A DNA stretch of 64,000 nt, from contig NZ_JAMJWD020000003.1 of the NCBI RefSeq assembly GCF_023554255.2, positions 248,001 through 312,000 of the forward strand, in the 5' to 3' direction. Source of the DNA: Phyllobacterium sp. 21LDTY02-6. Lineage in GTDB: Bacteria > Pseudomonadota > Alphaproteobacteria > Rhizobiales > Rhizobiaceae. The notes under the pieces are model-generated. The model was not told the origin of the DNA. It was given only the letters and a program-made list of their open reading frames with translations, and ran no database searches. Position numbers and translations under genes: made by a program. Numbering within the stretch: position 1 is the first letter of the stretch; every line of letters begins with the position of its first letter. This document shows positions 44,876 through 53,060 of the stretch, piece after piece.

Positions 44876-45391
44876 TCAATTTTTCGGGTCGCGACCGTCG
44901 CGACCATCGAGTTCACCGACCAGTTTCTTCAGGTCGCTTTCATTTTGCAGAATGTTTTCGAGCATATTTTCCAGATCCTCGGACCGATCTGCCTTGCTCA
45001 TCAGGTCGCGGAGCTGGTTGCGGGCGTCCAGCAATGCCTTCAGAGCCGGCACCTGGCTGACGACTGCGCCGGGCTCGAAATCTTCCATGCTTTCGAACTT
45101 GAGCGAAACAGCCAGATCCGTTCCATCATCCTGGAGCGTATTCTTGACGGCAATGTTGAGACCGGGTGTCATCCGGCGCATGACGTCGTCGAAATTGTCG
45201 CGATCGATCTGCACGAATTTGCGCTCCCCGAAAGGCTTGAGGGGCTGCGTGGGATCGCCTGAAAAGTCACCGAGGACACCGACGACGAATGGCAGTTCCT
45301 TCACCACCATTGCGCCTTCGGTCTCGACTTCATACTTGATATGGACTCGCGGCTTGCGAACCCTCTCCAGCTTTTCATGAACACTTGCCAT
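44876..45391 (-). CDS. tssB: TssB, T6SS contractile sheath small subunit
   Basis: A 171-residue VipA/ImpB-type sheath subunit. Seen are the N-terminal [30 protein letters not shown] (about 16-45), [22 protein letters not shown] and the C-terminal helix that carries the ClpV-recognition region in related sheaths. The start is ATG 45391, 5 bases after AAGGAGA, an excellent ribosome site. It is separated from tssA by 96 bp, the largest gap in the leftward operon, containing a small hairpin. Confidence 0.96.
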   Translation of the reverse strand: MASVHEKLERVRKPRVHIKYEVETEGAMVVKELPFVVGVLGDFSGDPTQPLKPFGERKFVQIDRDNFDDVMRRMTPGLNIAVKNTLQDDGTDLAVSLKFESMEDFEPGAVVSQVPALKALLDARNQLRDLMSKADRSEDLENMLENILQNESDLKKLVGELDGRDGRDPKN

Positions 45392-45441
45392 CAAACTCTC
45401 CTTCGTGCGCCTAGCGCGATTGTTGGTCCACGTTGCAATAG

Positions 45442-45459
45442 CCGGTCCTGGCCGACCGG
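45442..45459 (-). terminator. Small intra-operon hairpin between tssA and tssB
   Basis: CCGGTC and GACCGG form a 6-bp perfect stem around a 6-nt loop in the 96-bp gap between tssA and tssB; no T-run follows. It may reduce read-through or protect the strongly translated sheath message. Evidence is symmetry and position only. Confidence 0.3.
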
Positions 45460-45487
45460 TCCCGCACGGCCGGCGTGAACGCGCCGG

Positions 45488-46549
45488 TCAATTCCCTTTA
45501 TTCTCGACGTCGGGTTGAATTCCCGCAGCCGTCATGACAGCCATCCGCACCTGCGGTTCCGGCAACAATTCGGTTAAAAGCTCGGAGAAATCCATGCGGC
45601 CGCGCCGCACCAATGTCTCGATCGACATGGAAATGGGCGAATGCGGTTCGGTGACGCGAAAATAGCGCGCGACCGAAAGCAGAACCTCGAATGCCTCTTC
45701 CCTCGTGCCGATGGCAACCGCCCGGGCGGAGATCGGCGCAGCTGCCAAAGCCGCGCTGCCATTGCCGTCGGCAATATGCTCTTCCTGTACGGCATCGACC
45801 GGTACATCAACGGTGATGCCGCCAAGTACACGGATCGCCGATGCCGCCTCGGCAAGAACATTGCGGGTGTTGGAACTCGGCGGCGCCGTGTCGCCACAGC
45901 GACGATCGAGGACCGACACGAGATTGTCGAAGGCGGCCATACATTCATTCAAGATGCCGAGATGGGCTGACATCGCCGCGACGCCCGCCTCGCTCGCGGC
46001 CTCATAGAGCGCGTTGCGGCGCCCGGTCTCATTGGCTCGCTGCGCCAGCTGATAATCCCAGAGCGTGTGCTGGCCAAACGGCACGTTCGGCACCAGGGGA
46101 GACAGGCGGATTGCCGGGATCAGGGCCCCCTCCCCGCTTATCCCGTTGAGCCCGGCAAGGGGCGCGAGCTTTTCCGCGACATCGTCGTGGCCGATGGAGT
46201 GGAGTTCGTCCCAGTAATTGTCCAGCAGCGAGGCAGTTGCGGCAAAAACATCCTTCAACCCTTCAAACCCCCGAAGCCGAAGTTGCGCCTCTGCCAGCCA
46301 CGCCAGAATTTCGATATCCTTGCTCTGCGAAACAAGGATCTGCAAACCGAGATCATTGACCTCGTGCCAGGATTGCGTGAGACGCACCGGTTCGCCCGGC
46401 GCAATGCTTCTTTCCGCGCTGCGTGCCGAGTTACGGGCATCCTTGATCGTGAAGTACAATTCCTTGAATTGCGGGCTTACGCGAATGTCTTCTCCGCATG
46501 GAAGACCTGGTCCCAATGGAGAGATGATCTCGCTGACATTCAACTGCAC
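45488..46549 (-). CDS. tssA: TssA, T6SS assembly protein (ImpA type)
   Basis: A 353-residue protein with the ImpA N-terminal domain (ISPLGPGLPCGEDIRVSPQFKELYFTIKDARNSARSAE at about 9-46, then WLAEAQLRLRGFEGLKDVF). It is a short-form TssA whose C-terminal part ends with a conserved VARYFRVTEPHSPISMSIETLVRRGRMDFSELL block. It is the first gene of the leftward operon and diverges from clpV across 160 bp. TssA coordinates baseplate docking and sheath growth. Confidence 0.94.
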   Translation of the reverse strand: MQLNVSEIISPLGPGLPCGEDIRVSPQFKELYFTIKDARNSARSAERSIAPGEPVRLTQSWHEVNDLGLQILVSQSKDIEILAWLAEAQLRLRGFEGLKDVFAATASLLDNYWDELHSIGHDDVAEKLAPLAGLNGISGEGALIPAIRLSPLVPNVPFGQHTLWDYQLAQRANETGRRNALYEAASEAGVAAMSAHLGILNECMAAFDNLVSVLDRRCGDTAPPSSNTRNVLAEAASAIRVLGGITVDVPVDAVQEEHIADGNGSAALAAAPISARAVAIGTREEAFEVLLSVARYFRVTEPHSPISMSIETLVRRGRMDFSELLTELLPEPQVRMAVMTAAGIQPDVENKGN

Positions 46550-46616
46550 AACAGCCCCAAACTAAATCCACCTAGGTCCTTATTGTGTTGCCGCGTCACG
46601 GCCTTGTCAATATTTT

Positions 46617-46661
46617 ATAACACCCTAGTTGTATTTTTTAATAACACCCTAGTTGTATTTT
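46617..46661. repeat. Tandem 21-bp direct repeat in the tssA-clpV divergent promoter region
   Basis: ATAACACCCTAGTTGTATTTT occurs twice in identical form, at 46617-46637 and 46641-46661, with a 24-bp period. A more distant partial copy (CACCTAGGTCCTTATT, near 46569) precedes them. The second copy ends about 50 bp upstream of the clpV start. The AT-rich motif stands out from its GC-rich surroundings. It is a candidate binding site for a T6SS regulator. Confidence 0.65.
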
Positions 46662-46709
46662 CTGGAGGGCCGAGGTAGACAACGGTCGAGGAACAGGGGG
46701 CTTTTGCCA

Positions 46710-49490
46710 GTGCAGAATATCGATCTCAACCGCCTGATCCGAACGCTGCAACCTGATTTGCGCGTCGGTCTTGAGGCAGCTGCCGGCATTGCTGCACGCA
46801 ATGCACACGCCTCGGTGGAGATCGCGCACTGGTTGTATGCCTTGCTCGACATCGCGTCCGTAGCGCCCGGCTTCGAGCGGGCGGGCGTGCCTGCCGAGGC
46901 ACTGCGCCAGGAATTGGGCCTCGCCATCGCGGACATGGCTCGCGAGGACGGAACGCAGCTGACATTGTCCCAGAACGTGCTCACGCTCGCACGCGAGGCA
47001 TGGCTGATTGCTTCGCTCCAATATGGCCGCACACAGGTCATGCTCGGCGATTTGCTGATGGCGCTTTCAACGGAACAGTCCGTGCGGATCGTCGCCCGCT
47101 CCATCGCGCCGTCGCTGCGCGACATCAATCTGAAATCGATCGAGGAAGAGCTGAGTTCCGCGGTGTTGGACGACACCGAACCGGCGTCATTTTCCAGCTC
47201 CGAGGCCGGTGCTGCCCCGCACGGCAATGAGTTCCTGCGGCTCTACACTCAGGACATGACGGCCGACGCCCGCGCAGGCCGTATCGATCCCGTGATAGGG
47301 CGCGAACGTGAATTGCGACAGGTCATCGATGTCCTGATGCGTCGCCGGCAGAACAATCCGATCCTCGTCGGCGAGGCCGGGGTCGGCAAGACAGCCATCG
47401 CAGAGGCGCTCGCCATCGAAATTGCAGCCGGCGCTGTTCCCGACATGCTCAAGCAGGTTCGATTGCTTTCGCTCGATCTCAGCCTGCTGCAGGCGGGGGC
47501 TGGCGTGAAAGGCGAGTTCGAACGCAGGCTCCACGGTGTCGTCGATGCGGTGAAAGCCTCTGCCGTTCCCATTATCCTGTTCATCGATGAGGCTCATAGC
47601 TTGATCGGCGCTGGCGGACAGGCCGGACAGGGCGATGCTGCCAACATCCTGAAACCTTCCCTGGCGCGTGGCGAGTTGCGTACGATAGCGGCGACCACCT
47701 GGAGCGAATACAAACGCTTCATCGAAAAGGATGCCGCCCTCACCCGCCGCTTCCAGACGGTCAAGGTGGACGAACCCGATGAAGAAACCGCCATCCGCAT
47801 GCTTCGCGGTGTCGCCGGCGCGTTCAAGACACATCACAAGGTTCGTATTCGCGACGAGGCGCTTGCCGCAGCCGTGCGATTGTCGGCGCGCTACATACCG
47901 GCGCGGCAGCTGCCCGACAAGGCGATCAGCCTGATCGACACCGCCGCCGCGGCCGTCTCGCTTGGTCGCCAGACCGTCCCCGAGGCACTGACGTCGTTGC
48001 GCAAGGAACACGATCTGCTCAGAACCGAGACGGCGTGGCTCGAAAACGAGCCCCAAACAAGCGAAATTCAGGAGCGACGCGCTCAGATCGAAACGAAATC
48101 GACGCAACTGGCCGTCGAAATCGATGTCCTGGAAAAGAAATTCGACGAGGAACGTCGCCTTGTTCGCGAGGCCGACCGATTGGAAGCGGTCTTCTCGCCC
48201 GACGAGGCAATTGAAACGCAGGAGTCTGCGACGGGCGAAGCGGACGAAAGCAATGTGGCCCAGTTCCCAGGGCATGGGACCACGCCGGACAATGCCCGCA
48301 TTGCCTTCGCTGCAACCGAGCGCAATCTTCAACGCGTCGCCGGTGAAACCCCGCTGATGCCGCGTGCGGTCGACAAGGAGGTTATCGCGAGCCTCGTTGC
48401 TCGCTGGACAGGCATTCCGGTCGGCAAATTGCTTTCCGATCAGGTCGAGACGGTCAAATCGCTGGATGCGCGCCTCAAGCAGCGCGTCGTCGGGCAGGAA
48501 GCGGCCATCGAGCGTATCGCCTCGGCCATGCGTGCGGCGCGCGCGGGATTGTCGGACCCGCGCCGACCATCGGCAGTCTTCCTGCTTGTCGGCATGTCTG
48601 GCACCGGCAAGACGGAGACAGCGCTTTCCCTCGCCGATCTGCTCTATGGCGGCAGCCAGTACCTGACGACGATCAACATGTCGGAGTTCAAGGAAGAGCA
48701 CAAGATATCGATGCTCCTCGGTTCTCCGCCCGGCTATGTCGGTTATGGCGAGGGCGGGGTTCTCACCGAGGCCGTTCGCCGTCGGCCCTATGGCGTGCTT
48801 CTGCTCGATGAAATCGACAAGGCGCATACCGGCGTACAGGAAATTTTCTATCAGGTCTTCGACAAGGGAACGTTGCGAGACGGCGAAGGCCGCGACATAG
48901 ACTTCAAGAACACCACGATCGTCATGACAGCCAATACCGGCTCGGAACTGCTGGCCGCGCTGGCCGCCGATCCTGATACCATGCCGGACGCCGCAGCACT
49001 CGAGACACTCCTGCTGCCGGAACTGCAAAAACACTTCAAACCTGCATTCCTTGGCCGCACGGTCGTTCTGCCATTCATGCCGCTTGGCAAGGACGCCCTG
49101 TCGGATATCGTCGATATTCAGATCGATCGCATCCGCGACCGCGTCAACGCCAGCTATGGCACGAAGGTAGGCTTGTCACCTGACGCGCGCGCGGCGCTGA
49201 TAGCGCGAGCCGTGTCCAGCGAGATGGGCGCGCGCGCCATCGAATCCATGATCGCCCGCGATCTTCTTCCGACGCTTTCGACGTTCTTCCTCGACGCCGT
49301 GGCCGAGGGCCGGAAGATCGCGACAATCACGATCGGCTATGACGACCACCGCTTCAGCATCGATGCCGACCCTGCGGTCGGCATGAAGGAATTCGCCGGG
49401 TTGGACGACCAGCTGGCGGATAGAGCAGCCCCGAATGGAGGCAAAAACCATTCGGATGCGGCAACGACCCGAAAGGCAAAGGTGCCTTGA
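46710..49490 (+). CDS. clpV: TssH/ClpV, T6SS sheath-recycling ATPase
   Basis: A 926-residue AAA+ unfoldase that disassembles contracted TssB-TssC sheaths. It has the N-terminal Clp repeat domain (about 10-150), the first AAA domain with Walker A GEAGVGKT (221-228) and Walker B FIDEAH, a coiled-coil middle region (about 430-500) and the second AAA domain with Walker A GMSGTGKT (628-635) and LLDEIDKAH. The start GTG 46710 (VQNIDLNRLI) follows CAGGGGG; TTG 46704 is an alternative. It begins the rightward unit clpV-hcp, divergent from tssA. Confidence 0.95.
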   Translation: MQNIDLNRLIRTLQPDLRVGLEAAAGIAARNAHASVEIAHWLYALLDIASVAPGFERAGVPAEALRQELGLAIADMAREDGTQLTLSQNVLTLAREAWLIASLQYGRTQVMLGDLLMALSTEQSVRIVARSIAPSLRDINLKSIEEELSSAVLDDTEPASFSSSEAGAAPHGNEFLRLYTQDMTADARAGRIDPVIGRERELRQVIDVLMRRRQNNPILVGEAGVGKTAIAEALAIEIAAGAVPDMLKQVRLLSLDLSLLQAGAGVKGEFERRLHGVVDAVKASAVPIILFIDEAHSLIGAGGQAGQGDAANILKPSLARGELRTIAATTWSEYKRFIEKDAALTRRFQTVKVDEPDEETAIRMLRGVAGAFKTHHKVRIRDEALAAAVRLSARYIPARQLPDKAISLIDTAAAAVSLGRQTVPEALTSLRKEHDLLRTETAWLENEPQTSEIQERRAQIETKSTQLAVEIDVLEKKFDEERRLVREADRLEAVFSPDEAIETQESATGEADESNVAQFPGHGTTPDNARIAFAATERNLQRVAGETPLMPRAVDKEVIASLVARWTGIPVGKLLSDQVETVKSLDARLKQRVVGQEAAIERIASAMRAARAGLSDPRRPSAVFLLVGMSGTGKTETALSLADLLYGGSQYLTTINMSEFKEEHKISMLLGSPPGYVGYGEGGVLTEAVRRRPYGVLLLDEIDKAHTGVQEIFYQVFDKGTLRDGEGRDIDFKNTTIVMTANTGSELLAALAADPDTMPDAAALETLLLPELQKHFKPAFLGRTVVLPFMPLGKDALSDIVDIQIDRIRDRVNASYGTKVGLSPDARAALIARAVSSEMGARAIESMIARDLLPTLSTFFLDAVAEGRKIATITIGYDDHRFSIDADPAVGMKEFAGLDDQLADRAAPNGGKNHSDAATTRKAKVP

Positions 49491-49535
49491 TACCACTCAG
49501 GAAAAAATCAACCACCAACAGGAGAGACCACAACC

Positions 49536-50012
49536 GTGCCGATTTACCTTCAGATTGATGGCATCCAGGGGGACGCCACCCAGGAACAGCACCGCAAGTG
49601 GATGGACATCGAAGCGATCCACTGGAATGTTTCGCGCAATATGAACACGTCGGCCGGTTCGGCCGCCAACCGCGAAGCTTCCGAGCCCACCGTTTCGGAA
49701 GTCATTTTGACCAAGGTCAGCGATTCTTCCTCGACCAAGCTTTTCCAGGAGGCCTGCTCGGGCCGCACCGGCAAGCGCGCGGTCATTCATCTGGTCACCA
49801 CCGGCAATCCCGGCGAGACCTATATCGAATATTCGCTGACCAATACGCTGCTCGCCAGCTACTCGATTGATTCCAACGGCGACCGTCCGGTCGAAACAAT
49901 CAAGCTGAACTTCACCAAGCTGGAAGTGAAATACACGCCGTTCGACGAGAACCAGTCGCCGCAGTCGCCGCTGATCGCATCTTACGATCTCGCGACAACC
50001 AAAGCGGCCTGA
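49536..50012 (+). CDS. hcp: Hcp, T6SS inner-tube protein
   Basis: A 158-residue secreted tube subunit. The characteristic start MPIYLQIDGIQGDATQEQH and the middle strands SEVILTKVSDSSSTKLFQEA, then the C-terminal NFTKLEVKYTPFD, match the Hcp1 family. Hexamers stack inside the TssB-TssC sheath and carry effectors. The start follows CAGGAGAG. A stable hairpin just downstream may boost hcp message over the following genes. Confidence 0.96.
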   Translation: MPIYLQIDGIQGDATQEQHRKWMDIEAIHWNVSRNMNTSAGSAANREASEPTVSEVILTKVSDSSSTKLFQEACSGRTGKRAVIHLVTTGNPGETYIEYSLTNTLLASYSIDSNGDRPVETIKLNFTKLEVKYTPFDENQSPQSPLIASYDLATTKAA

Positions 50013-50034
50013 GGCCGATCATTCCAAGACCAGG

Positions 50035-50052
50035 TGCCGCGGCTGCGCGGCA
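50035..50052 (+). terminator. Hairpin downstream of hcp
   Basis: TGCCGCG and CGCGGCA form a perfect 7-bp stem with a 4-nt loop, starting 22 bp after the hcp stop and followed by a pyrimidine-rich TCTTCTCGCCTTTCC run. It may be a partial terminator or a 3' stabiliser of the abundant hcp message. Confidence 0.4.
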
Positions 50053-50126
50053 TCTTCTCGCCTTTCCGCCAACCCGGCGGATCGGCGACCGTTGAAGAAT
50101 GAACCCGTTTTCCGCAGGGAGCCGTC

Positions 50127-50627
50127 ATGCCTAATTTTAATGTCACAACGTCGCAATTTCGCGTCCGACCGGTCAGCCAGAACGAACTGCCGCCGGTACA
50201 GAGCATGCGCCGCGGTCCTAGCCTCGAATATCTGACCTATGCCAATGGTCCGCGCCAATACAACAGCCGGATGGCCGCGGGCGCGGGCGTCGCTGCTGCG
50301 GTTTCCTATATCGCCGGCGGTATCAATGAAGCGTCGCTCAGTGTGTGGCTGAAGAACTGGTTGAAGGCCAATCAAGGCAAGATCAATCAGCAACTGCTGC
50401 GCAACCAGCATTCCGTCTTTGTCGTGCAGGTCAATTATGCCGTCGCTAATTCGTTCGGCAATCAGATGTTCCTGTCGCGCGATATCCATCTGCTTGGCAC
50501 GGTTCCAACGACAAAGGACGTCGGCACAATCCTGACGCCCGATGTTCTTTATGGACCGCAAGCGGATGCAATCCCCAATTACGCGACGAAATTCCAATAT
50601 GCCTATCTGGTGGGCGAGCGCCTCTGA
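50127..50627 (+). CDS. Unknown protein encoded directly after hcp
   Basis: A 166-residue product with no recognised domain. It has a polar N-terminus with a short conserved-looking block (SRMAAGAGVAAAVSYIAGGI, about 47-66) that is moderately hydrophobic but interrupted by glycine, and a C-terminal half rich in beta-forming and aromatic residues (HSVFVVQVNYAVANSFGNQMF, YGPQADAIPNYATKFQYAYLVG). The start is ATG after GCAGGGAG. Position directly after hcp is where T6SS cargo, adaptors or effectors are often found, so a secreted or tube-associated role is plausible but unproven. Confidence 0.75.
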   Translation: MPNFNVTTSQFRVRPVSQNELPPVQSMRRGPSLEYLTYANGPRQYNSRMAAGAGVAAAVSYIAGGINEASLSVWLKNWLKANQGKINQQLLRNQHSVFVVQVNYAVANSFGNQMFLSRDIHLLGTVPTTKDVGTILTPDVLYGPQADAIPNYATKFQYAYLVGERL

Positions 50628-50826
50628 TCGAGATGACGGGGCCTCGCTTGCATGGATTGACGACAAGCCTTGGAGCGATTCCGATATCGCGGACTACGAG
50701 AAAAACACCAAGCTCATCATACCCGATCAGCTTCGCCTTGCCGATGTCATCGGCCTATTGGAGCGGAGATCGTCAAACTGCAGGAGGATAGAAGCCATCT
50801 TGGTCGTTGGGCGGCATTTTTTGTGA
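50599..50826 (+). CDS. Possible small ORF overlapping the end of the post-hcp gene
   Basis: A 75-codon frame starting at ATG 50599 within the 3' end of the previous gene, in a different frame. Residues 15-50 (DGASLAWIDDKPWSDSDIADY and what follows) read like real protein, whereas the last 20 residues look less so, and it runs into the convergent gene at 50727. It may be a small coupled gene or the remnant of a longer one. No family is recognised. Confidence 0.35.
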   Translation: MPIWWASASDRDDGASLAWIDDKPWSDSDIADYEKNTKLIIPDQLRLADVIGLLERRSSNCRRIEAILVVGRHFL

Positions 50827-51140
50827 ACGGCATTTCGCAATGACTCGTGCTCGGGGAGCGATGAATTGAGTCCCATCTTCGCGAGATGTGCGTCGACCGC
50901 TCTGCGGGCCAGGAAAAATGACAGGCGCCATCTCGTCATGATTTCCCGATGAATGCCTTCCGCCCGCGCCCAGCACGCTCGTTTTTTCGCCGCATCCGCG
51001 CTTTTCTCCAAGTCATCGAGGCATGATTGCAGCCTGTCGAAGAGAACGATGAGCGGCCTGATCTTCGCTCTGAAAACCGCATCGGCTCCCGTGAACAATC
51101 CTGTATTTGCCTCGGGATCGAAAAGTGTCCAGTCGGGCAT
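50727..51140 (-). CDS. Unknown small helical protein
   Basis: A 137-residue product predicted to be mostly helical (IRPLIVLFDRLQSCLDDLEKSADAAKKRACWARAEGIHREIMTRW). It has an even mix of charged residues and no membrane segment. It starts 3 bp after the stop of the gene at 51144, so the two form one unit. No family is recognised. The neighbouring response-regulator operon is divergent from this pair, so joint control is likely. Confidence 0.6.
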   Translation of the reverse strand: MPDWTLFDPEANTGLFTGADAVFRAKIRPLIVLFDRLQSCLDDLEKSADAAKKRACWARAEGIHREIMTRWRLSFFLARRAVDAHLAKMGLNSSLPEHESLRNAVHKKCRPTTKMASILLQFDDLRSNRPMTSARRS

Positions 51141-51143
51141 TGG

Positions 51144-51536
51144 CTATGCGCACCTCGATCGCTGCTTTTTCCGGGAAGCTGCCATCGCCGGAAACTCCAG
51201 CGATCTCATCAGCATGTCGATTTCGGATTTATCCGGTTCTTCCTCGTGCAGGAACGATCGCACATGTCTTGCCTTCGCCGCAACGTCTTCCATCGTTTTG
51301 ACCGGGTGGCTGAAAAAGGCGGCGCGCGCGTGCTGCTCGGCAATTTCTGCTGCGAGCAGGCGTTGCTCCAGTTTCGAGCACTCCTCTCCGGCCAGGCTTG
51401 CTTCCTCACAGCGCTCGATCAGCGATTCGTGTTGCTTCAGCGCGGTCTTGTGGCGTCGGATGACCTCCAGCATCGATTGCTGCCCGTCAGCAGCCTTAGT
51501 GCCAATCCTGTTTGTGGCGACAAGCGCTAATGACAT
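51144..51536 (-). CDS. Unknown small coiled-coil protein
   Basis: A 130-residue, mainly helical protein. The pattern CEEASLAGEECSKLEQRLLAAEIAEQHARAAFFSHPVKTMEDVAAKARHVRSFL recalls a group of short alphaproteobacterial proteins of unknown function with an amphipathic helix followed by a P(T/V)(T/K)(T/L)xxG-like turn; that link is tentative. I place the start at ATG 51536, with GAGGAA upstream; in-frame codons up to 51686 would cross the divergent promoter region. It is the first gene of a leftward pair. Confidence 0.6.
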   Translation of the reverse strand: MSLALVATNRIGTKAADGQQSMLEVIRRHKTALKQHESLIERCEEASLAGEECSKLEQRLLAAEIAEQHARAAFFSHPVKTMEDVAAKARHVRSFLHEEEPDKSEIDMLMRSLEFPAMAASRKKQRSRCA

Positions 51537-51598
51537 GCTTTTCCTCACCCTGCAGATTTTCTCATTGTCTCGCGACAGTAATTCGAAGAGATTATGTG

Positions 51599-51624
51599 AA
51601 ACAGGGACAGTGCTGTCCCTGTTT
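51599..51624. promoter_or_regulatory. Perfect 26-bp palindrome between divergent units
   Basis: AAACAGGGACAG and CTGTCCCTGTTT are perfect 12-bp inverted arms around TG. It lies in the 151-bp region shared by the leftward small-protein pair (start 51536) and the rightward response-regulator operon (start 51688), 60-90 bp from either start. Both length and position suggest a dimeric regulator site controlling both units. Confidence 0.6.
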
Positions 51625-51687
51625 GACTTCGCATCGCCGAGCACTTCCATTTGGATGGTGCAGGCTATACGGTTCGGTATCGGCAAT

Positions 51688-52350
51688 ATGAGCTCAGCGA
51701 TGTTGGGAACTCAGTCAAAACATGTGCAGAACGTGCTGATTATCGAGGATCAGCATTTGATGAGGACCATTCTCGTCGATGAATTGAAGGGCGCATTGAC
51801 AACATGTTTTGTCCAGGGCGCCGCCAACATGTCCCAGGCCATGGATATGCTGGAAACTAATCTCTTCGATCTAGTCATCATCGATCCCGGCCTGCCAGGA
51901 TTTGATCCTCGATCGCAATCCGACCGCCTCGCGGTTGTGCAGACCATCGTCGAAATGTCACCGAATGCCATTCACTTTGTCATTACGGGCTCCGATTCTG
52001 ACGAGGAATGGCGGGCTATGCAGAAACTTGGCGTATCCGCATACCTTGCCAAGAACCACATCCGGCCTGGATCAATGATCGAGGTCCTGGACGATTTTGC
52101 CAATGAGGGTTTGAGCGTGCGATTTGCCGACGAGGCAATGGCACCTCCGGAATTCGTCTATTCCGGACTGACGCCTCGCGAACAGGAACTTATCAACTGG
52201 ATGCGACAACGTCCGGAAGGCAAGAGCCGGCGCCAGATTTATGAGGAACTCGGCCATCGCATCGGCATTGATCCCGATTCTGCGGAAAAATACTATAAAC
52301 GCGCCCGTGCGAAGCTCTTGAAGACCGGAATATTGCCGAAAGGATTATGA
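51688..52350 (+). CDS. Response regulator with LuxR-like C-terminal region
   Basis: A 220-residue two-domain protein. The receiver shows the acidic pair E20-D21 (VLIIEDQHL), the phospho-acceptor D66 (LVIIDPGLPG), T100 (FVITGSD) and K122 (YLAKNH). The C-terminal region opens LTPREQELINWMRQRPEG and continues with a helix-rich DPDSAEKYYKRARAKLLKTG, like a LuxR-type DNA-binding domain. I place the start at ATG 51688; the much longer in-frame reading from 50953 crosses the antisense genes. It overlaps the next gene (ATGA) and is first in an operon ending in a histidine kinase. Confidence 0.88.
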   Translation: MSSAMLGTQSKHVQNVLIIEDQHLMRTILVDELKGALTTCFVQGAANMSQAMDMLETNLFDLVIIDPGLPGFDPRSQSDRLAVVQTIVEMSPNAIHFVITGSDSDEEWRAMQKLGVSAYLAKNHIRPGSMIEVLDDFANEGLSVRFADEAMAPPEFVYSGLTPREQELINWMRQRPEGKSRRQIYEELGHRIGIDPDSAEKYYKRARAKLLKTGILPKGL

Positions 52351-53060
52351 TGAAGAACACGCTCCATTTGCACGGTATAGACGTCCCGATCATGCCCGAC
52401 GAAGTGTCCGACATCATATGGTCGGCGCTGCGCGATGGCAGCTACGAAGCAAAAGAAGCACGATGGGCGGTGAAGGCCGCACGGCCCAAGGACCGTATTC
52501 TTGAACTCGGCAGTGGCATTGGCGTGATCACGTCCCTGTTGGCGGCAGTCGACGGCACGCAGGTCATGGCGTTCGAGGCCAACCCGCATACCGTCACGCT
52601 GGCCGAAAAAGTCATCAGGGCGAACAACCGCAACAATGTGGAATTGAGACAGGGCTTGCTGACAGCCGGCCCGCCGCAAGATTTCACCTTCTATGTGCGG
52701 GAAGATCTGTGGATGTCGTCATTGCTTGAGCATCAGGGCCCCTATCTCAAGACCATCAAGATACAATCCACGAATATTGACGAGTTCATCCGTCAGGCGA
52801 ATATCGACCTTATCGTCATGGATATCGAGGGTGCCGAGCTGGATTTGCTCAAGGGCGCCGAGTTGCCAGGCGTCGAGAGGGTCTTTCTGGAGTTCCATGA
52901 CCATCTTTATGGTCTGGAAGGCATCCGGCATCTCACGAGCGCCATGGCAGACAAAGGATTTGCCTATGATCCGCGGGGGTCGAGCGGCCCTTGCGTGCTT
53001 TTTTCCCGCAATACGGATCCACGCAGCTATGAGGCGGAGGACATCCATGCGGCTGCCTAG
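52347..53060 (+). CDS. FkbM-family methyltransferase
   Basis: A 237-residue SAM-dependent enzyme. Motif I is ILELGSGIGVITSLLA (about 52-67), the following acidic residue lies in VMAFEANPHT, and the FkbM-specific block is DLIVMDIEGAELDLLKGAE (about 155-173). Such enzymes usually O-methylate sugars, glycans or small molecules. Its place between a response regulator (4-bp overlap) and a periplasmic sensor-like protein (14-bp overlap) is unusual and suggests a role linked to the signal or to its output. The substrate is unknown. Confidence 0.85.
   Translation: MMKNTLHLHGIDVPIMPDEVSDIIWSALRDGSYEAKEARWAVKAARPKDRILELGSGIGVITSLLAAVDGTQVMAFEANPHTVTLAEKVIRANNRNNVELRQGLLTAGPPQDFTFYVREDLWMSSLLEHQGPYLKTIKIQSTNIDEFIRQANIDLIVMDIEGAELDLLKGAELPGVERVFLEFHDHLYGLEGIRHLTSAMADKGFAYDPRGSSGPCVLFSRNTDPRSYEAEDIHAAA

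Noticed and set aside
43291-45060. 589-codon plus-strand frame opposite tssC and tssB
   Set aside because: It is antisense to conserved sheath genes; no domain and no ribosome site.
46617-46661. Possible CRISPR-like direct repeats
   Set aside because: Only two copies with a 3-bp spacer and no cas genes; interpreted as a regulatory tandem repeat.
47187-49034. 615-codon minus-strand frame opposite clpV
   Set aside because: It is antisense to intact ClpV motifs; shadow of high GC content.
38816-50012. Prophage interpretation of the tail-like genes (gp25-like, sheath, tube)
   Set aside because: ClpV, TssM, TssL, TssK and an FHA protein are present and phage head, lysis and integrase genes are absent, which identifies a type VI secretion locus.
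50953-51687. In-frame N-terminal extension of the response regulator
   Set aside because: It would cross two antisense genes and the divergent promoter palindrome, and the receiver domain starts just after ATG 51688.
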